Shown: positions 1 through 7,113, numbered from the stretch's first letter. The stretch: DNA of 9,270 nt from Chloroflexota bacterium (GCA_012797215.1 JAAZPN010000097.1:1-9270), one strand, 5' to 3'. The notes: generated from the letters alone by a model not told the origin. Program-made: numbers and translations.

Positions 1-928
1 CAGGCTGCGCCACACTGGCTTACGCAAGGTCGCGCTGGGCTTGTCCGGCGGCGCGGATTCCAGCCTGGCGCTCTTGGTCTGCTGGCAAGCCTTCAGGCAG
101 ATGCATCTGGATGGGAAAGGCATTCTGGCGGTGAGCATGCCTGGACCAGGCTCCACCCAAGCCTCCCAGGAGCGGCTGCAGACGCTGGCTCGTCTATGCG
201 GGGTGACTTTGCGCGAAATTCCAATCACAAGCGCTCTCGAAAGCCACCTGCGGGACATCGGGCACCCGCTGGATTTGTTTGACCTTACTTACGAAAACGC
301 GCAAGCGCGCGAGCGCACACAGATTCTGCTGGACCTTGCCAATCAGCACAGCACGTTGATGGTCGGCACCGGCGACCTCTCGGAGATAACGCTGGGCTGG
401 TGCACTTTTGCTGGCGACCAGACTTCCAATTATCACGTGAATGCCGGCCTCCCCAAAACGCTTGTTCTGCGCGTGCTTGCCTGGGCAGGGGGCGCTCTGT
501 TGGGAGAGCAGGGCGCGGCTGCCGCTGCCAGCGTCTGCGCGGCCGCAATATCTCCGGAACTTCTGCCTGTATCGGCGGATGGAAGCAGCCCTCAAAATAC
601 TGAAGAGGTTCTGGGGCCGTACCTGTTGCATGATTTTTTCCTTTTTCACGCTCTCGCGAACAGACTTTCCCCGCGCGAGCTGTATCATTTGGCAGTTAGC
701 GCGTTCGCGGGGCAGTACTCTCCGCAGGATATCTACACCTGGCTGCGGCTGTTTTACCACCGCTTCTTCGGCCAGCAATTCAAGCGTTCAGCTGGCCCGG
801 AAGGACCGCGCGTGGGCGAGATCTCGCTTTCGCCGCGCTCTGGCTGGATGATGCCGGCTGATGCCAGCGGCGCGCTCTGGCTGCAGGAGCTTGAGGATTT
901 GGAAAAAGAGCCAGGAGAAAACGGATGA
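1..928 (+). CDS. nadE: Glutamine-dependent NAD+ synthetase, C-terminal synthetase domain (5' partial)
   Basis: The gene product amidates nicotinate adenine dinucleotide (NaAD) to NAD using ATP and glutamine-derived ammonia, the last step of NAD synthesis, in the cytoplasm. The frame is open to the left edge (codons from base 2), so the gene is cut. Visible motifs are the PP-loop GLSGGADS (bases 38-61), then YENAQARERT, GTGDLSEITLGW and NYHVNAGLPKT, all typical of the synthetase domain. The tail, with FKRSAGPEGPRV followed by SLSPRSGW, resembles the Mycobacterium tuberculosis NadE type. That type carries an N-terminal nitrilase-like glutaminase domain, which I infer lies upstream of the window. 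Its TGA overlaps the next start by four bases (ATGA), implying translational coupling to the NadD-PncC fusion that supplies its substrate. The family call is very safe; the glutaminase half is unseen. Confidence 0.95.
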   Translation, partial: RLRHTGLRKVALGLSGGADSSLALLVCWQAFRQMHLDGKGILAVSMPGPGSTQASQERLQTLARLCGVTLREIPITSALESHLRDIGHPLDLFDLTYENAQARERTQILLDLANQHSTLMVGTGDLSEITLGWCTFAGDQTSNYHVNAGLPKTLVLRVLAWAGGALLGEQGAAAAASVCAAAISPELLPVSADGSSPQNTEEVLGPYLLHDFFLFHALANRLSPRELYHLAVSAFAGQYSPQDIYTWLRLFYHRFFGQQFKRSAGPEGPRVGEISLSPRSGWMMPADASGALWLQELEDLEKEPGENG

Positions 929-2181
929 GCAATCAATCCCCATTTTTGCTCGTTTTTGGCAGCTCCGCTGACCCTTTTCATAAAGGACACAGCGCCTTGG
1001 TCGTCTCCGCGGCGCGCGCGCTGACCAGGCGCGGCTGGCGGGTTGAGGAACTGATGCTTTTACCTGTCTATCGGCACCACAACACACTCGATGCAGTTAA
1101 AAGATCCCTGCCGCTTACCTTTGAACACCGCTTCGCGCTTTGCCAGCTGGCAGCGGGAGATATTGCCCGCGAGTTGGCGGGGATAGTTGAACGGGTTTCC
1201 GTAAGCAGGCTTGAGGAAGAAATCGCGCGCGGCAGCCATCGCCCCAACCTGAGCGCGGAAACCTTTGCCCGCCTGCGCGAACAATGCGACCCCGCGGTGC
1301 GGCTGGCATTCCTGCTCGGAACGGATAGCGTTACCGGCGAGGATCCCTCGCTTAACCACTGGTTCAATCTGGATGAGCTTCTGCGCCTGACCGCGCTGGT
1401 AATTTGCCCACGGGAGGGTTTTTCGCCAAACCTGAAGTTCATCGGAAGCCTGGAAGCTAGAGGCGCGCAAATTATCCTGCTTGACGAGGCGCGCGCCCCG
1501 GAGATTTCATCTTCCGAAATTCGCAGGGAGTTGGAGAACGGCGTTGAACCTGAGCGGCTGATTCAAAAGGGCTGGTTGACCCCGGCAAGCGCCGAATATA
1601 TCCGCCAGAACCGCCTGGTCCCCATTTGGAAGGAATTGGATTCCTCCGGAAACACTCCGAAAACCCTGCTCCAGACGGCAGACGCGGACAGCCTGGAAGC
1701 CCGAATTGGAAAAATCCTTTCCGGGCATAAATGGACGCTGGCGTTGGCGGAAAGCTGCACCGGCGGACTCATAAGCCATCGCATCACCAACATTCCGGGT
1801 TCCTCCGAGTATTTCATAGGCGGGGTTGTGGCCTACGCGTACGCCGCCAAGGTAGCGCTTTTGGGCGTACGCTGGGAGACGCTGCAGCGTTACGGCGCTG
1901 TGAGCAGTGAAACCGTTTTGGAAATGGCGCGCGGCGCGCGGGAAGTGTTCAAAACCGATTTCGCCTTATCCGTTTCCTGCATTGCCGGGCCTGGTGGAGC
2001 CACCCCAAACAAGCCTGTTGGCACCAGTTGGGTAGGCCTGGCCGCGCCCGGCAAGGAATGGTCCCGTCATTTCTTGCTGACCGGCGACCGTATTGCCAAT
2101 AAAGAAGCCCTGGCGCAAAAAGCGCTGGAAATGTTGTTGGAATTTATCAGCGCGGAAAGCGCTGGCAGCGCAAAAAAATGA
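925..2181 (+). CDS. Fusion of NadD-type nicotinate-nucleotide adenylyltransferase and CinA-C/PncC NMN deamidase
   Basis: This 418-residue protein has two domains. Residues about 7-225 form a nucleotidyl transferase: GSSADPFHKGH at 12-22 (the HxGH motif), LLGTDS followed by HWFNLDELL in the middle, and EISSSEIR at 193-200, the usual NadD ending. This domain should convert NaMN and ATP to NaAD. Residues about 255-410 form a CinA C-terminal/PncC domain with LAESCTGG at 274-281 (its serine is the family's proposed nucleophile), YFIGGVVAYAYAAK, YGAVS and IAGPGG at 353-358. PncC proteins deamidate NMN to NaMN, the NadD substrate. The CinA N-terminal domain is absent, so this is not an ordinary CinA. 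Odd points: the first motif is GSSADP rather than the usual GGxFDP, and the SYTxxT-like nicotinate-contact segment reads NLSAET at 108-113. The gene sits between nadE (4-base overlap) and comEC. The fusion is an unbroken frame with no internal stop. Confidence 0.9.
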   Translation: MSNQSPFLLVFGSSADPFHKGHSALVVSAARALTRRGWRVEELMLLPVYRHHNTLDAVKRSLPLTFEHRFALCQLAAGDIARELAGIVERVSVSRLEEEIARGSHRPNLSAETFARLREQCDPAVRLAFLLGTDSVTGEDPSLNHWFNLDELLRLTALVICPREGFSPNLKFIGSLEARGAQIILLDEARAPEISSSEIRRELENGVEPERLIQKGWLTPASAEYIRQNRLVPIWKELDSSGNTPKTLLQTADADSLEARIGKILSGHKWTLALAESCTGGLISHRITNIPGSSEYFIGGVVAYAYAAKVALLGVRWETLQRYGAVSSETVLEMARGAREVFKTDFALSVSCIAGPGGATPNKPVGTSWVGLAAPGKEWSRHFLLTGDRIANKEALAQKALEMLLEFISAESAGSAKK

Positions 2182-2201
2182 ACCGGGAGACCTGAACCAG
2201 C

Positions 2202-4532
2202 GTGCATAGCCCTGCCCCCACCCCACAAGCCAGCCCTGACCCAACGCAGGTGCATATCCCCTCTTTTATGCCGTTCTTTTGGCTGGCCTGCGCGGGCATC
2301 TGCGGCGCGCTCGGGGCAAGTTGGCTCAAGTTCCCTTGGCAGTGGTGGGCGGTCCTATTAGGATTAAGCGGCTTAGGCGTGCTCTGGCAAGCAATACGCG
2401 CCTCTCGCTTGCAGCCGCGCAAAGAAATGCCGCTTTCTGCCGCCGCGTTCGCGTTTTGTCTTATCGCGCTGCTTTATCAACTCTCTCTGCCGGCTAACAC
2501 GGCTGAATATATTGGCTACTACGTCGGGAAAGGCGAAGTGGTAGCGCAAGGCGTGGTAAGCGAACCACCAGAGGATTGGGAAGGCGGCCAGGAACTGGTG
2601 GTGCGCGTTCAAAGCGTAAAACCACTCTCCGCGGACGTGGCCACTGCCGACCAAGGCAGCGCGCGCGGCAAAATTCTGCTGCGAACAAGCCCAGGCAGCG
2701 CATACGCCTACGGCGACCTGCTTGCCGTTCGTGGGGAACTCACCCAAGCTGGCGAAAGCGCCGCGTTTTCATACAAGAACTACCTGTTTCATCGCGGCAT
2801 TACCGCGTTGAGCCAATACGCGCGCGTGCAACTTTTGGCGCGCGAGCAAGGCAGCCCCATTTCCAGCGCCATCTTCCGGCTGCGGGAACGCTCTTATCTA
2901 GTCGCCCGTCAAATCTTCCCTGAACCAGAAAGCGCCTTGCTGCGCGGCATTCTGCTCGGAGATGAGAGCGGAATATCCGCAGAGCTTGAACGGGCGTACG
3001 CCCTTACAGGAACCGCGCATATCATTGCCATATCGGGCTTTAATATGGCCATTTTGGCCGCCCTGGTTACCAAGCTCTTCACGCGAAAGCTAGGCGTCTG
3101 GCGGGGCGGTGCGCTTTCCATCCTGACTCTAAGCGTCTACACGATATTCGTCGGAGCAGGCCCATCTGTAGTTCGGGCTGCTTTGATGGGCATAATGGGC
3201 ATCCTTGGCGCCTCTATCAACAGGCGCGGAAGCGGACTCAACAGCCTGGGGTTCACGGTATTCCTGATGCTGCTCTTTAATCCTCACCTGCCCTGGGATA
3301 TCGGATTTCAACTCTCAGCGGCTGCCACGTCGGGTTTGATTTTGTTCAGCGCGCCTCTGCAAGCCCGCTTAGAGCGCAAAATGGAAACGCGCATAGGGCT
3401 AAACGCCGCCCACTACTTGGGGAACCTGATAGGCGAATACCTTTTGACCACCTTGGCTGCGCAAACCTTTACCCTTCCTTTGATAGTATTCCACTTCCAG
3501 GAAGTTTCACCGCTATTCCTGATAGCAAATCCGCTGGTGTTGCCCGCCCAGCCGCTGGTGATGGGGCTTGGCATGCTGGCATTGGGCGGGGGTTTGCTCG
3601 CGCAAAGTCTGGGAAAAGCCCTCGGCTGGCTGGCCTGGCTGCCGGCCGCGTACACCAACCGCGTGGTGCTGTGGCTGGCAGGCATTTATCCCGGCGCATG
3701 GCGTTTCCCACCATTCAGCTTCTTTTGGGTGCTGGCTGCCTGGGCGCTGCTTCTCAGCCTCATGCTTCCAAAAAAAGCCAACCCAACGAAAGCGCTCGCG
3801 CGGCCTGCGGCGTTAGGAATTATTGGAGCCAGTATGGCTGTGCTTGTCTGGACGGCTGTCGCCCACGCGCCAGACAAGCAGCTGCACGCGCGTGTGTTTA
3901 ATAGTCCGGAACAGCCGGTTTTGCTTCTGCGCGGCGCGTCCGGTCGCTACCTGCTGGTGGGAGGCTCCCTGCCCGCGGCATCGCTCGCGGAACAACTGGG
4001 CAATGCCCTGCCGCCGTTCCAGCGGGAAATAGATGCGCTGGTCATACCCGTATGCGGCAGAGACGCAGTCCAAGGGCTGTATGGCATAAATGAAAGCGTG
4101 CGCATCGAAGTAGTCTATTGGGCCTGCGACCCCGACCGTCTGCAAACCACGCGCCGATTGTATGCGTCCTTTCAGACTTCTGGTATTCTCCAGCGCAGAC
4201 TGCAGCCAGACGACGCCTTGCTGTTTGGCGACGGCGCTTTAGTCAGTTTTGAACTCGGGGCGGACTCACTTTCATCGCTCCGGGTTCAAAGCGGTCTTTA
4301 TTCAGCATTAATTCAATACAAAGCGGACTCCAGTCCGGAGCCGGTCAGCCTGTGGGTGGGCGCTTATGGCGCCGAGATGCCCGGCGCTCAAGTTCACCTC
4401 GCGCTCGGAACGCGCCCATTATCAGGCGATTTGCCCGTGTCACCAAGCAGCGGGCTAATTTCAGTCGCGGATTATACCTGGGTGGAAGTCGTGACTGATG
4501 GCCAAGGAATGAGATTAGTTGCGGTAAAATAA
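2202..4532 (+). CDS. comEC: ComEC/Rec2-family DNA-uptake channel with degenerate C-terminal metallo-beta-lactamase domain
   Basis: ComEC proteins are inner-membrane channels that import single-stranded DNA in natural transformation. The 776-residue product begins with hydrophobic segments and a DUF4131/OB-like region (to about residue 200). The Competence domain follows: LLRGILLGDESG near 247-257, HIIAISGFNMAIL around 273-285 (many homologues have SGLH), and SVVRAALMG, then many membrane segments to about residue 550. The C-terminal part aligns in pattern to the metallo-beta-lactamase domain (IDALVIPV, residues 610-617), but the expected THxxxDH metal site reads PVCGRDA (616-622), so both histidines are lost. 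It lies 20 bases after the NadD-PncC gene, probably in the same operon. The start is GTG with GGGAG 12 bases upstream; in-frame GTG 2250 or ATG 2268 are possible alternatives. Whether it still supports transformation is unknown; no pilus or other com genes are in view. Confidence 0.92.
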   Translation: MHSPAPTPQASPDPTQVHIPSFMPFFWLACAGICGALGASWLKFPWQWWAVLLGLSGLGVLWQAIRASRLQPRKEMPLSAAAFAFCLIALLYQLSLPANTAEYIGYYVGKGEVVAQGVVSEPPEDWEGGQELVVRVQSVKPLSADVATADQGSARGKILLRTSPGSAYAYGDLLAVRGELTQAGESAAFSYKNYLFHRGITALSQYARVQLLAREQGSPISSAIFRLRERSYLVARQIFPEPESALLRGILLGDESGISAELERAYALTGTAHIIAISGFNMAILAALVTKLFTRKLGVWRGGALSILTLSVYTIFVGAGPSVVRAALMGIMGILGASINRRGSGLNSLGFTVFLMLLFNPHLPWDIGFQLSAAATSGLILFSAPLQARLERKMETRIGLNAAHYLGNLIGEYLLTTLAAQTFTLPLIVFHFQEVSPLFLIANPLVLPAQPLVMGLGMLALGGGLLAQSLGKALGWLAWLPAAYTNRVVLWLAGIYPGAWRFPPFSFFWVLAAWALLLSLMLPKKANPTKALARPAALGIIGASMAVLVWTAVAHAPDKQLHARVFNSPEQPVLLLRGASGRYLLVGGSLPAASLAEQLGNALPPFQREIDALVIPVCGRDAVQGLYGINESVRIEVVYWACDPDRLQTTRRLYASFQTSGILQRRLQPDDALLFGDGALVSFELGADSLSSLRVQSGLYSALIQYKADSSPEPVSLWVGAYGAEMPGAQVHLALGTRPLSGDLPVSPSSGLISVADYTWVEVVTDGQGMRLVAVK

Positions 4533-4543
4533 TACTAACCTCT

Positions 4544-4549
4544 TATAAT
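4544..4549 (+). promoter_or_regulatory. Putative -10 element of the rrf2-MFS operon
   Basis: A perfect TATAAT lies 84 bases before the rrf2 start, immediately after comEC. The best -35 match is TTGCGG at 4519-4524, inside the end of comEC with a long 19-base spacer, so the -35 is weak. I see no terminator between comEC and this site, so read-through from the upstream operon is also possible. Confidence 0.45.
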
Positions 4550-4593
4550 TATGCGCTGTAATTTTTCGAGTGTCGATTAGAGCGGATACTCCA

Positions 4594-4611
4594 CGCCTGG
4601 CATCCCAGGTG
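4594..4611 (+). promoter_or_regulatory. Leader inverted repeat before rrf2 (possible operator or hairpin)
   Basis: CGCCTGG and CCAGGTG are separated by CATC and would pair as a 7-bp stem with one G-U pair and a 4-base loop in the rrf2 leader. The position between the putative -10 and the start codon suits an autoregulatory operator or a small leader hairpin. Short repeats like this also arise by chance, so the role is a guess. Confidence 0.25.
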
Positions 4612-4633
4612 CTCAGTTGGAAACGGACTCAAT

Positions 4634-5056
4634 ATGGCAATGCAAATTACCAATCAGGCGGATTATGCCCTGCGGTCTATGATCTATATTGCCCAAAACG
4701 GACATAACCGTCTGACACCATCCAACGTCATTGCGGAAGAGATGCAAATCTCCCGCATTTTTCTTTCCAGGATAAATTCTCAGCTGGTGGGCGCGGGCTT
4801 AATCAAGACTCGCCGCGGCGCGCGGGGCGGCATTATGCTGGCAAAAAACCCGGCGGAAATCTCCATCTACGATATTGTGACGACGATCGACGGGAAGATT
4901 AACCTGATTCGCTGTACGGAAGATCCGGAGGCCTGCCCGCTTGCGGAGAGCTGCCCCTATCGCGTCTTCTGGAAAGAAACTGAATGCTTAATCATCGCGC
5001 AGCTAAAAGGGACTTCTCTTCAGGACATGCTGGATAAGCGCGCGCCTTTGCCGTAG
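4634..5056 (+). CDS. Rrf2-family transcriptional regulator with three Fe-S-type cysteines
   Basis: This is a 140-residue winged-helix regulator of the Rrf2 family (IscR, NsrR, RirA relatives). The N-terminus ITNQADYALRSMIYIA, the helix-turn-helix around residues 28-50 (containing ISRIFLSRI) and the wing RRGARGGIMLA at 60-70 are standard. Cysteines at 94, 101 and 107 (C-x6-C-x5-C) sit where IscR and NsrR bind an Fe-S cluster, so it may sense iron-sulfur status, redox or nitric oxide. This is family inference; the actual signal is unknown. The next gene, an MFS transporter 32 bases downstream, is the obvious candidate target along with its own promoter. The start is ATG 4634, or ATG 4640 two codons on; the Shine-Dalgarno is poor (GGAAA 10 bases upstream). 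The length is normal for the family. Confidence 0.93.
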   Translation: MAMQITNQADYALRSMIYIAQNGHNRLTPSNVIAEEMQISRIFLSRINSQLVGAGLIKTRRGARGGIMLAKNPAEISIYDIVTTIDGKINLIRCTEDPEACPLAESCPYRVFWKETECLIIAQLKGTSLQDMLDKRAPLP

Positions 5057-5088
5057 CGCGTTATTAGTCCTGATCAGGCTATCGCGGC

Positions 5089-6273
5089 ATGCCCTTCACA
5101 ATTTCTGCGCGTACCCGGGTTGAAATTTTCCTTTTCACGCTCACCCGCACGGTCATTAATTCAGGCTACCGCATGGTCTACCCACTCTTGCCGCTCTTTG
5201 CGACCGGCATGGGCGTTCAGTTGGCAGATCTCAGCATAGCGTTTTCCATCCGCTCGGTGCTGGGGGTGTTCAATCCTTTTATCGCCTCTCTGGCAGACGC
5301 GCACGGACGCAAAAAAGGTCTGATGCTTGGCATTGTCCTGTTCTTTGCCGGCTGCGGCATCACGGCTGTTGGCAGAAATTTCCTGAGTTTTATTGTTGGG
5401 CTCTCGGTCTTCGGAATTGGGAATGGCGTTTTTATCCCTTCGATGCAGTCCTATCTGGGAGAAAAAGTACCTTTTGAGCGCAGGGGCACTGTTTTATCCA
5501 TAACCGAACTAAGTTGGTCGCTGGGCTTCATCATCGGGGTGCCGGTATTGGGAACGCTTCTGAATAAAGGCGGCTGGGTCGCGCCTTTTTACGCGCTCAC
5601 GATAGCCGGCGCGCTGCTGGCAGCGGCGCTGTGGCTGCTAATTCCCGCTGAGAGCGTTCCCTTAGCATCCAGACCATCCGCTTTATCGCATCTTGGCAAA
5701 GCCCTGCGCTATTTTCCGGTGCTGGCGGCCGCGTTTACGGGAATATTTTCCACGGGCGCGAATGAAATGATTAATCTGATTTTCAGCGTATGGATTAAAG
5801 ACTCGTTTGGTCTGGATTTCTCCGCCCTGGCAGCAGCTTCCATCGTTATCGGCACCTCAGAACTGGGTTCGGAGCTGCTTTCAGCCGCAGTTTTGGACAA
5901 GATTGGCAAACACCGCGCCATCAAAATCGCATTATTGATGAACGGCTGCATTGCGCTGCTGCTCCCTCTAACGATAAAATCCTTTGGTCTTGCGTTAGCA
6001 GGTCTGGCGCTTTTTTATGTAAGCTTTGAATTCGCGCTGATAGGCCTTATGACCACTGCCAGCGAGGTGATGCCCTCTTCTCGCGCTGCTGTACTGGCTA
6101 TTCTCATGGCATCTCTCTCGCTTGGCAGAATGCTTGGGCCTCTTTTCAGTCCTTCGTTATACCAGGTCAGCTTCTGGCTGGTATGCGCGGCAGCCGCGCT
6201 CTTAAACGCAGCGGCAGTGGCATTAGTGCCCCGCATCCGGGTAAATCAGCAAAGCACAGTTGAAGCGCAATAA
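5089..6273 (+). CDS. Major facilitator superfamily transporter
   Basis: This 394-residue, very hydrophobic protein has a pattern consistent with 12 membrane helices. MFS motif A appears as ADAHGRKKG at residues 69-77, in the loop after helix 2. The sequence SYLGEKVPFERRGTV after helix 4 and the stretch ELSWSLGFIIGVPVLG are typical of drug/sugar-efflux-like MFS proteins (DHA1 or AraJ-like), although family membership does not fix the substrate. It lies 32 bases after the rrf2 gene with no visible promoter between them and a weak Shine-Dalgarno (CAGG), so co-transcription and control by the Rrf2 protein are likely. A 10-base palindrome CCTGATCAGG (5069-5078) lies in the gap. An exporter of a toxic metabolite, or of a compound that damages Fe-S clusters, would suit the context, but that is speculation. 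Confidence 0.9.
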   Translation: MPFTISARTRVEIFLFTLTRTVINSGYRMVYPLLPLFATGMGVQLADLSIAFSIRSVLGVFNPFIASLADAHGRKKGLMLGIVLFFAGCGITAVGRNFLSFIVGLSVFGIGNGVFIPSMQSYLGEKVPFERRGTVLSITELSWSLGFIIGVPVLGTLLNKGGWVAPFYALTIAGALLAAALWLLIPAESVPLASRPSALSHLGKALRYFPVLAAAFTGIFSTGANEMINLIFSVWIKDSFGLDFSALAAASIVIGTSELGSELLSAAVLDKIGKHRAIKIALLMNGCIALLLPLTIKSFGLALAGLALFYVSFEFALIGLMTTASEVMPSSRAAVLAILMASLSLGRMLGPLFSPSLYQVSFWLVCAAAALLNAAAVALVPRIRVNQQSTVEAQ

Positions 6274-6294
6274 TTTGCTTCCTTAAAAACATCT

Positions 6295-6324
6295 GCTTTA
6301 GAAACAATGCGCTTATACTAAAGC
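6295..6324 (+). promoter_or_regulatory. Possible promoter and flanking inverted repeat before the Dck-type kinase gene
   Basis: TATACT at 6314-6319 is a plausible -10, with no convincing -35. A perfect 7-base inverted repeat, GCTTTAG (6295-6301) and CTAAAGC (6318-6324), brackets the promoter and overlaps the -10 by two bases. This is where a repressor operator would lie. Arms of this length occur by chance several times in a window this size, so confidence is low. Confidence 0.35.
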
Positions 6325-6353
6325 TAACTCACCAAGTTTAGAAGGCGGAATGC

Positions 6354-6986
6354 ATGGATAAATTTATCGTGGTTGCAGGCAATATTGGCGCGGGGAAGTC
6401 CACCCTGGTTCAAATACTAAGTGAACGGCTGGGCTTTAAGCCTTTTTTTGAGCCGGTAAATGACAATCCCTACCTGGAAGACTTCTATCGCAACATGGAA
6501 ACCTGGTCTTTCCATTCGCAGCTATATTTCCTCACCCGCCGTCTGCGCATCCATAAACAGCTGCTGGACGCGGAAGGCTCTGTGGTTCAGGATCGCTCGG
6601 TCTACGAGGACGCGGAAGTTTTTGCGCGCAACCTGTATTTGCAAGGGGATATGAGCACCCGTGATTACGGCGTTTACCAGGATCTTTACCGCATCCTGAT
6701 TGATTTGCTCCCGCCTCCCAACCTGGTGGTCTATTTGCGAACCTCGGTTGATACGCTTTTGGAAAGAATCAACACGCGCGGACGCGGTTTTGAGGCAGGC
6801 ATATCCCGCAGCTACCTGGACCGGCTGAACGCGCTGTATGAGGAGTGGATCAACTCCTTTATCCAATGCCCGGTCCTGATTATTCCGAGCGATAATCTTA
6901 ACCTTGTCTCCAGCAGCGCCCATATCAGCCAGGTTGTGCAGCTGGTGCAAGAGCGCTTGATGGGCAAAACTGAAGTCAGCCTTTAA
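6354..6986 (+). CDS. Deoxynucleoside kinase, Dck-like (deoxyadenosine/deoxycytidine kinase type)
   Basis: The enzyme phosphorylates deoxynucleosides at the 5' position with ATP in dNTP salvage. The 210-residue product has the P-loop GNIGAGKST (9-17), the substrate-site stretch FFEPVNDNPYLEDFY (31-45), WSFHSQLYFL (51-60), QDRSVYEDAEVFA (79-91; the DRS motif) and a LID with RINTRGRGFE (138-147). As I recall the Bacillus subtilis proteins, QDRSxYED and the later CPVL segment match Dck more than Dgk, so a dAdo/dCyd preference is likely but unproven. A good Shine-Dalgarno, AAGGCGG, ends five bases before ATG. It has its own leader and a terminator directly after it, so it is probably a single-gene unit. 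It lies immediately left of the origin-like region, and a sister kinase lies on the far side. Confidence 0.92.
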   Translation: MDKFIVVAGNIGAGKSTLVQILSERLGFKPFFEPVNDNPYLEDFYRNMETWSFHSQLYFLTRRLRIHKQLLDAEGSVVQDRSVYEDAEVFARNLYLQGDMSTRDYGVYQDLYRILIDLLPPPNLVVYLRTSVDTLLERINTRGRGFEAGISRSYLDRLNALYEEWINSFIQCPVLIIPSDNLNLVSSSAHISQVVQLVQERLMGKTEVSL

Positions 6987-7006
6987 AACAGTTCACGTCA
7001 TCAATT

Positions 7007-7037
7007 AACGGAGTTCATATTTTTGGGCTCCGTTTTT
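7007..7037 (+). terminator. Rho-independent terminator after the Dck-type kinase gene
   Basis: AACGGAG (7007-7013) and CTCCGTT (7028-7034) form a perfect 7-bp stem with a 14-base loop, and a TTTTT run follows at 7033-7037. It stands 20 bases after the kinase stop codon. It would stop + strand transcription before it enters the AT-rich part of the origin-like region. Confidence 0.7.
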
Positions 7038-7076
7038 AATTTTAATTAACCCTTTTATTGGTTTGTATTTAATTAA
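7033..7076. other. AT-rich DNA-unwinding element of the putative oriC
   Basis: 38 of 44 bases are A or T, in a window that is otherwise clearly GC-richer. It begins in the T-run of the upstream terminator and ends exactly where the DnaA-trio-like triplets start, which is the expected place for duplex opening. It contains TTAATT runs and two TTAATTAA-like segments. Confidence 0.65.
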
Positions 7077-7096
7077 GTAGTAATAATCGTAGGGGG
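7075..7096 (+). promoter_or_regulatory. DnaA-trio-like element with G-rich spacer
   Basis: Read on the + strand the triplets are AAG TAG TAA TAA TCG TAG, followed by GGGG and then a DnaA box. The known DnaA-trio motif is 3'-(G/A)AT-5', i.e. TAG or TAA in this reading, and four of the six triplets match it exactly. Order and polarity (AT-rich DNA, trios, G/C cluster, tandem boxes) agree with the published bacterial basal unwinding system, where trios guide DnaA onto single-stranded DNA. Confidence 0.7.
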
Positions 7097-7113
7097 TGTG
7101 GAAAAGTGGAAAA
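7097..7113 (-). promoter_or_regulatory. Two tandem DnaA boxes next to the trio element
   Basis: Read on the minus strand, 7097-7105 gives TTTTCCACA (8 of 9 to TTATCCACA) and 7105-7113 gives TTTTCCACT (7 of 9). They overlap by one base and point the same way. Paired boxes beside the trios are what the Bacillus-type opening module has. Confidence 0.7.

Noticed and set aside
194..778. 194-codon minus-strand frame opposite nadE
   Set aside because: It lies antisense to clear NadE motifs and has no recognisable content of its own.
925..2181. Two separate genes (nadD and pncC) joined by a sequencing frameshift
   Set aside because: The frame is continuous across the linker (about residues 225-255) with no stop. 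I see no second start with a convincing Shine-Dalgarno before the PncC domain, and both domains are complete.
5069..5078. Perfect palindrome CCTGATCAGG between rrf2 and the MFS gene as an operator
   Set aside because: About nine 10-base palindromes are expected by chance in a window this long, and it is not extended by the flanking bases. Noted only in the MFS entry.
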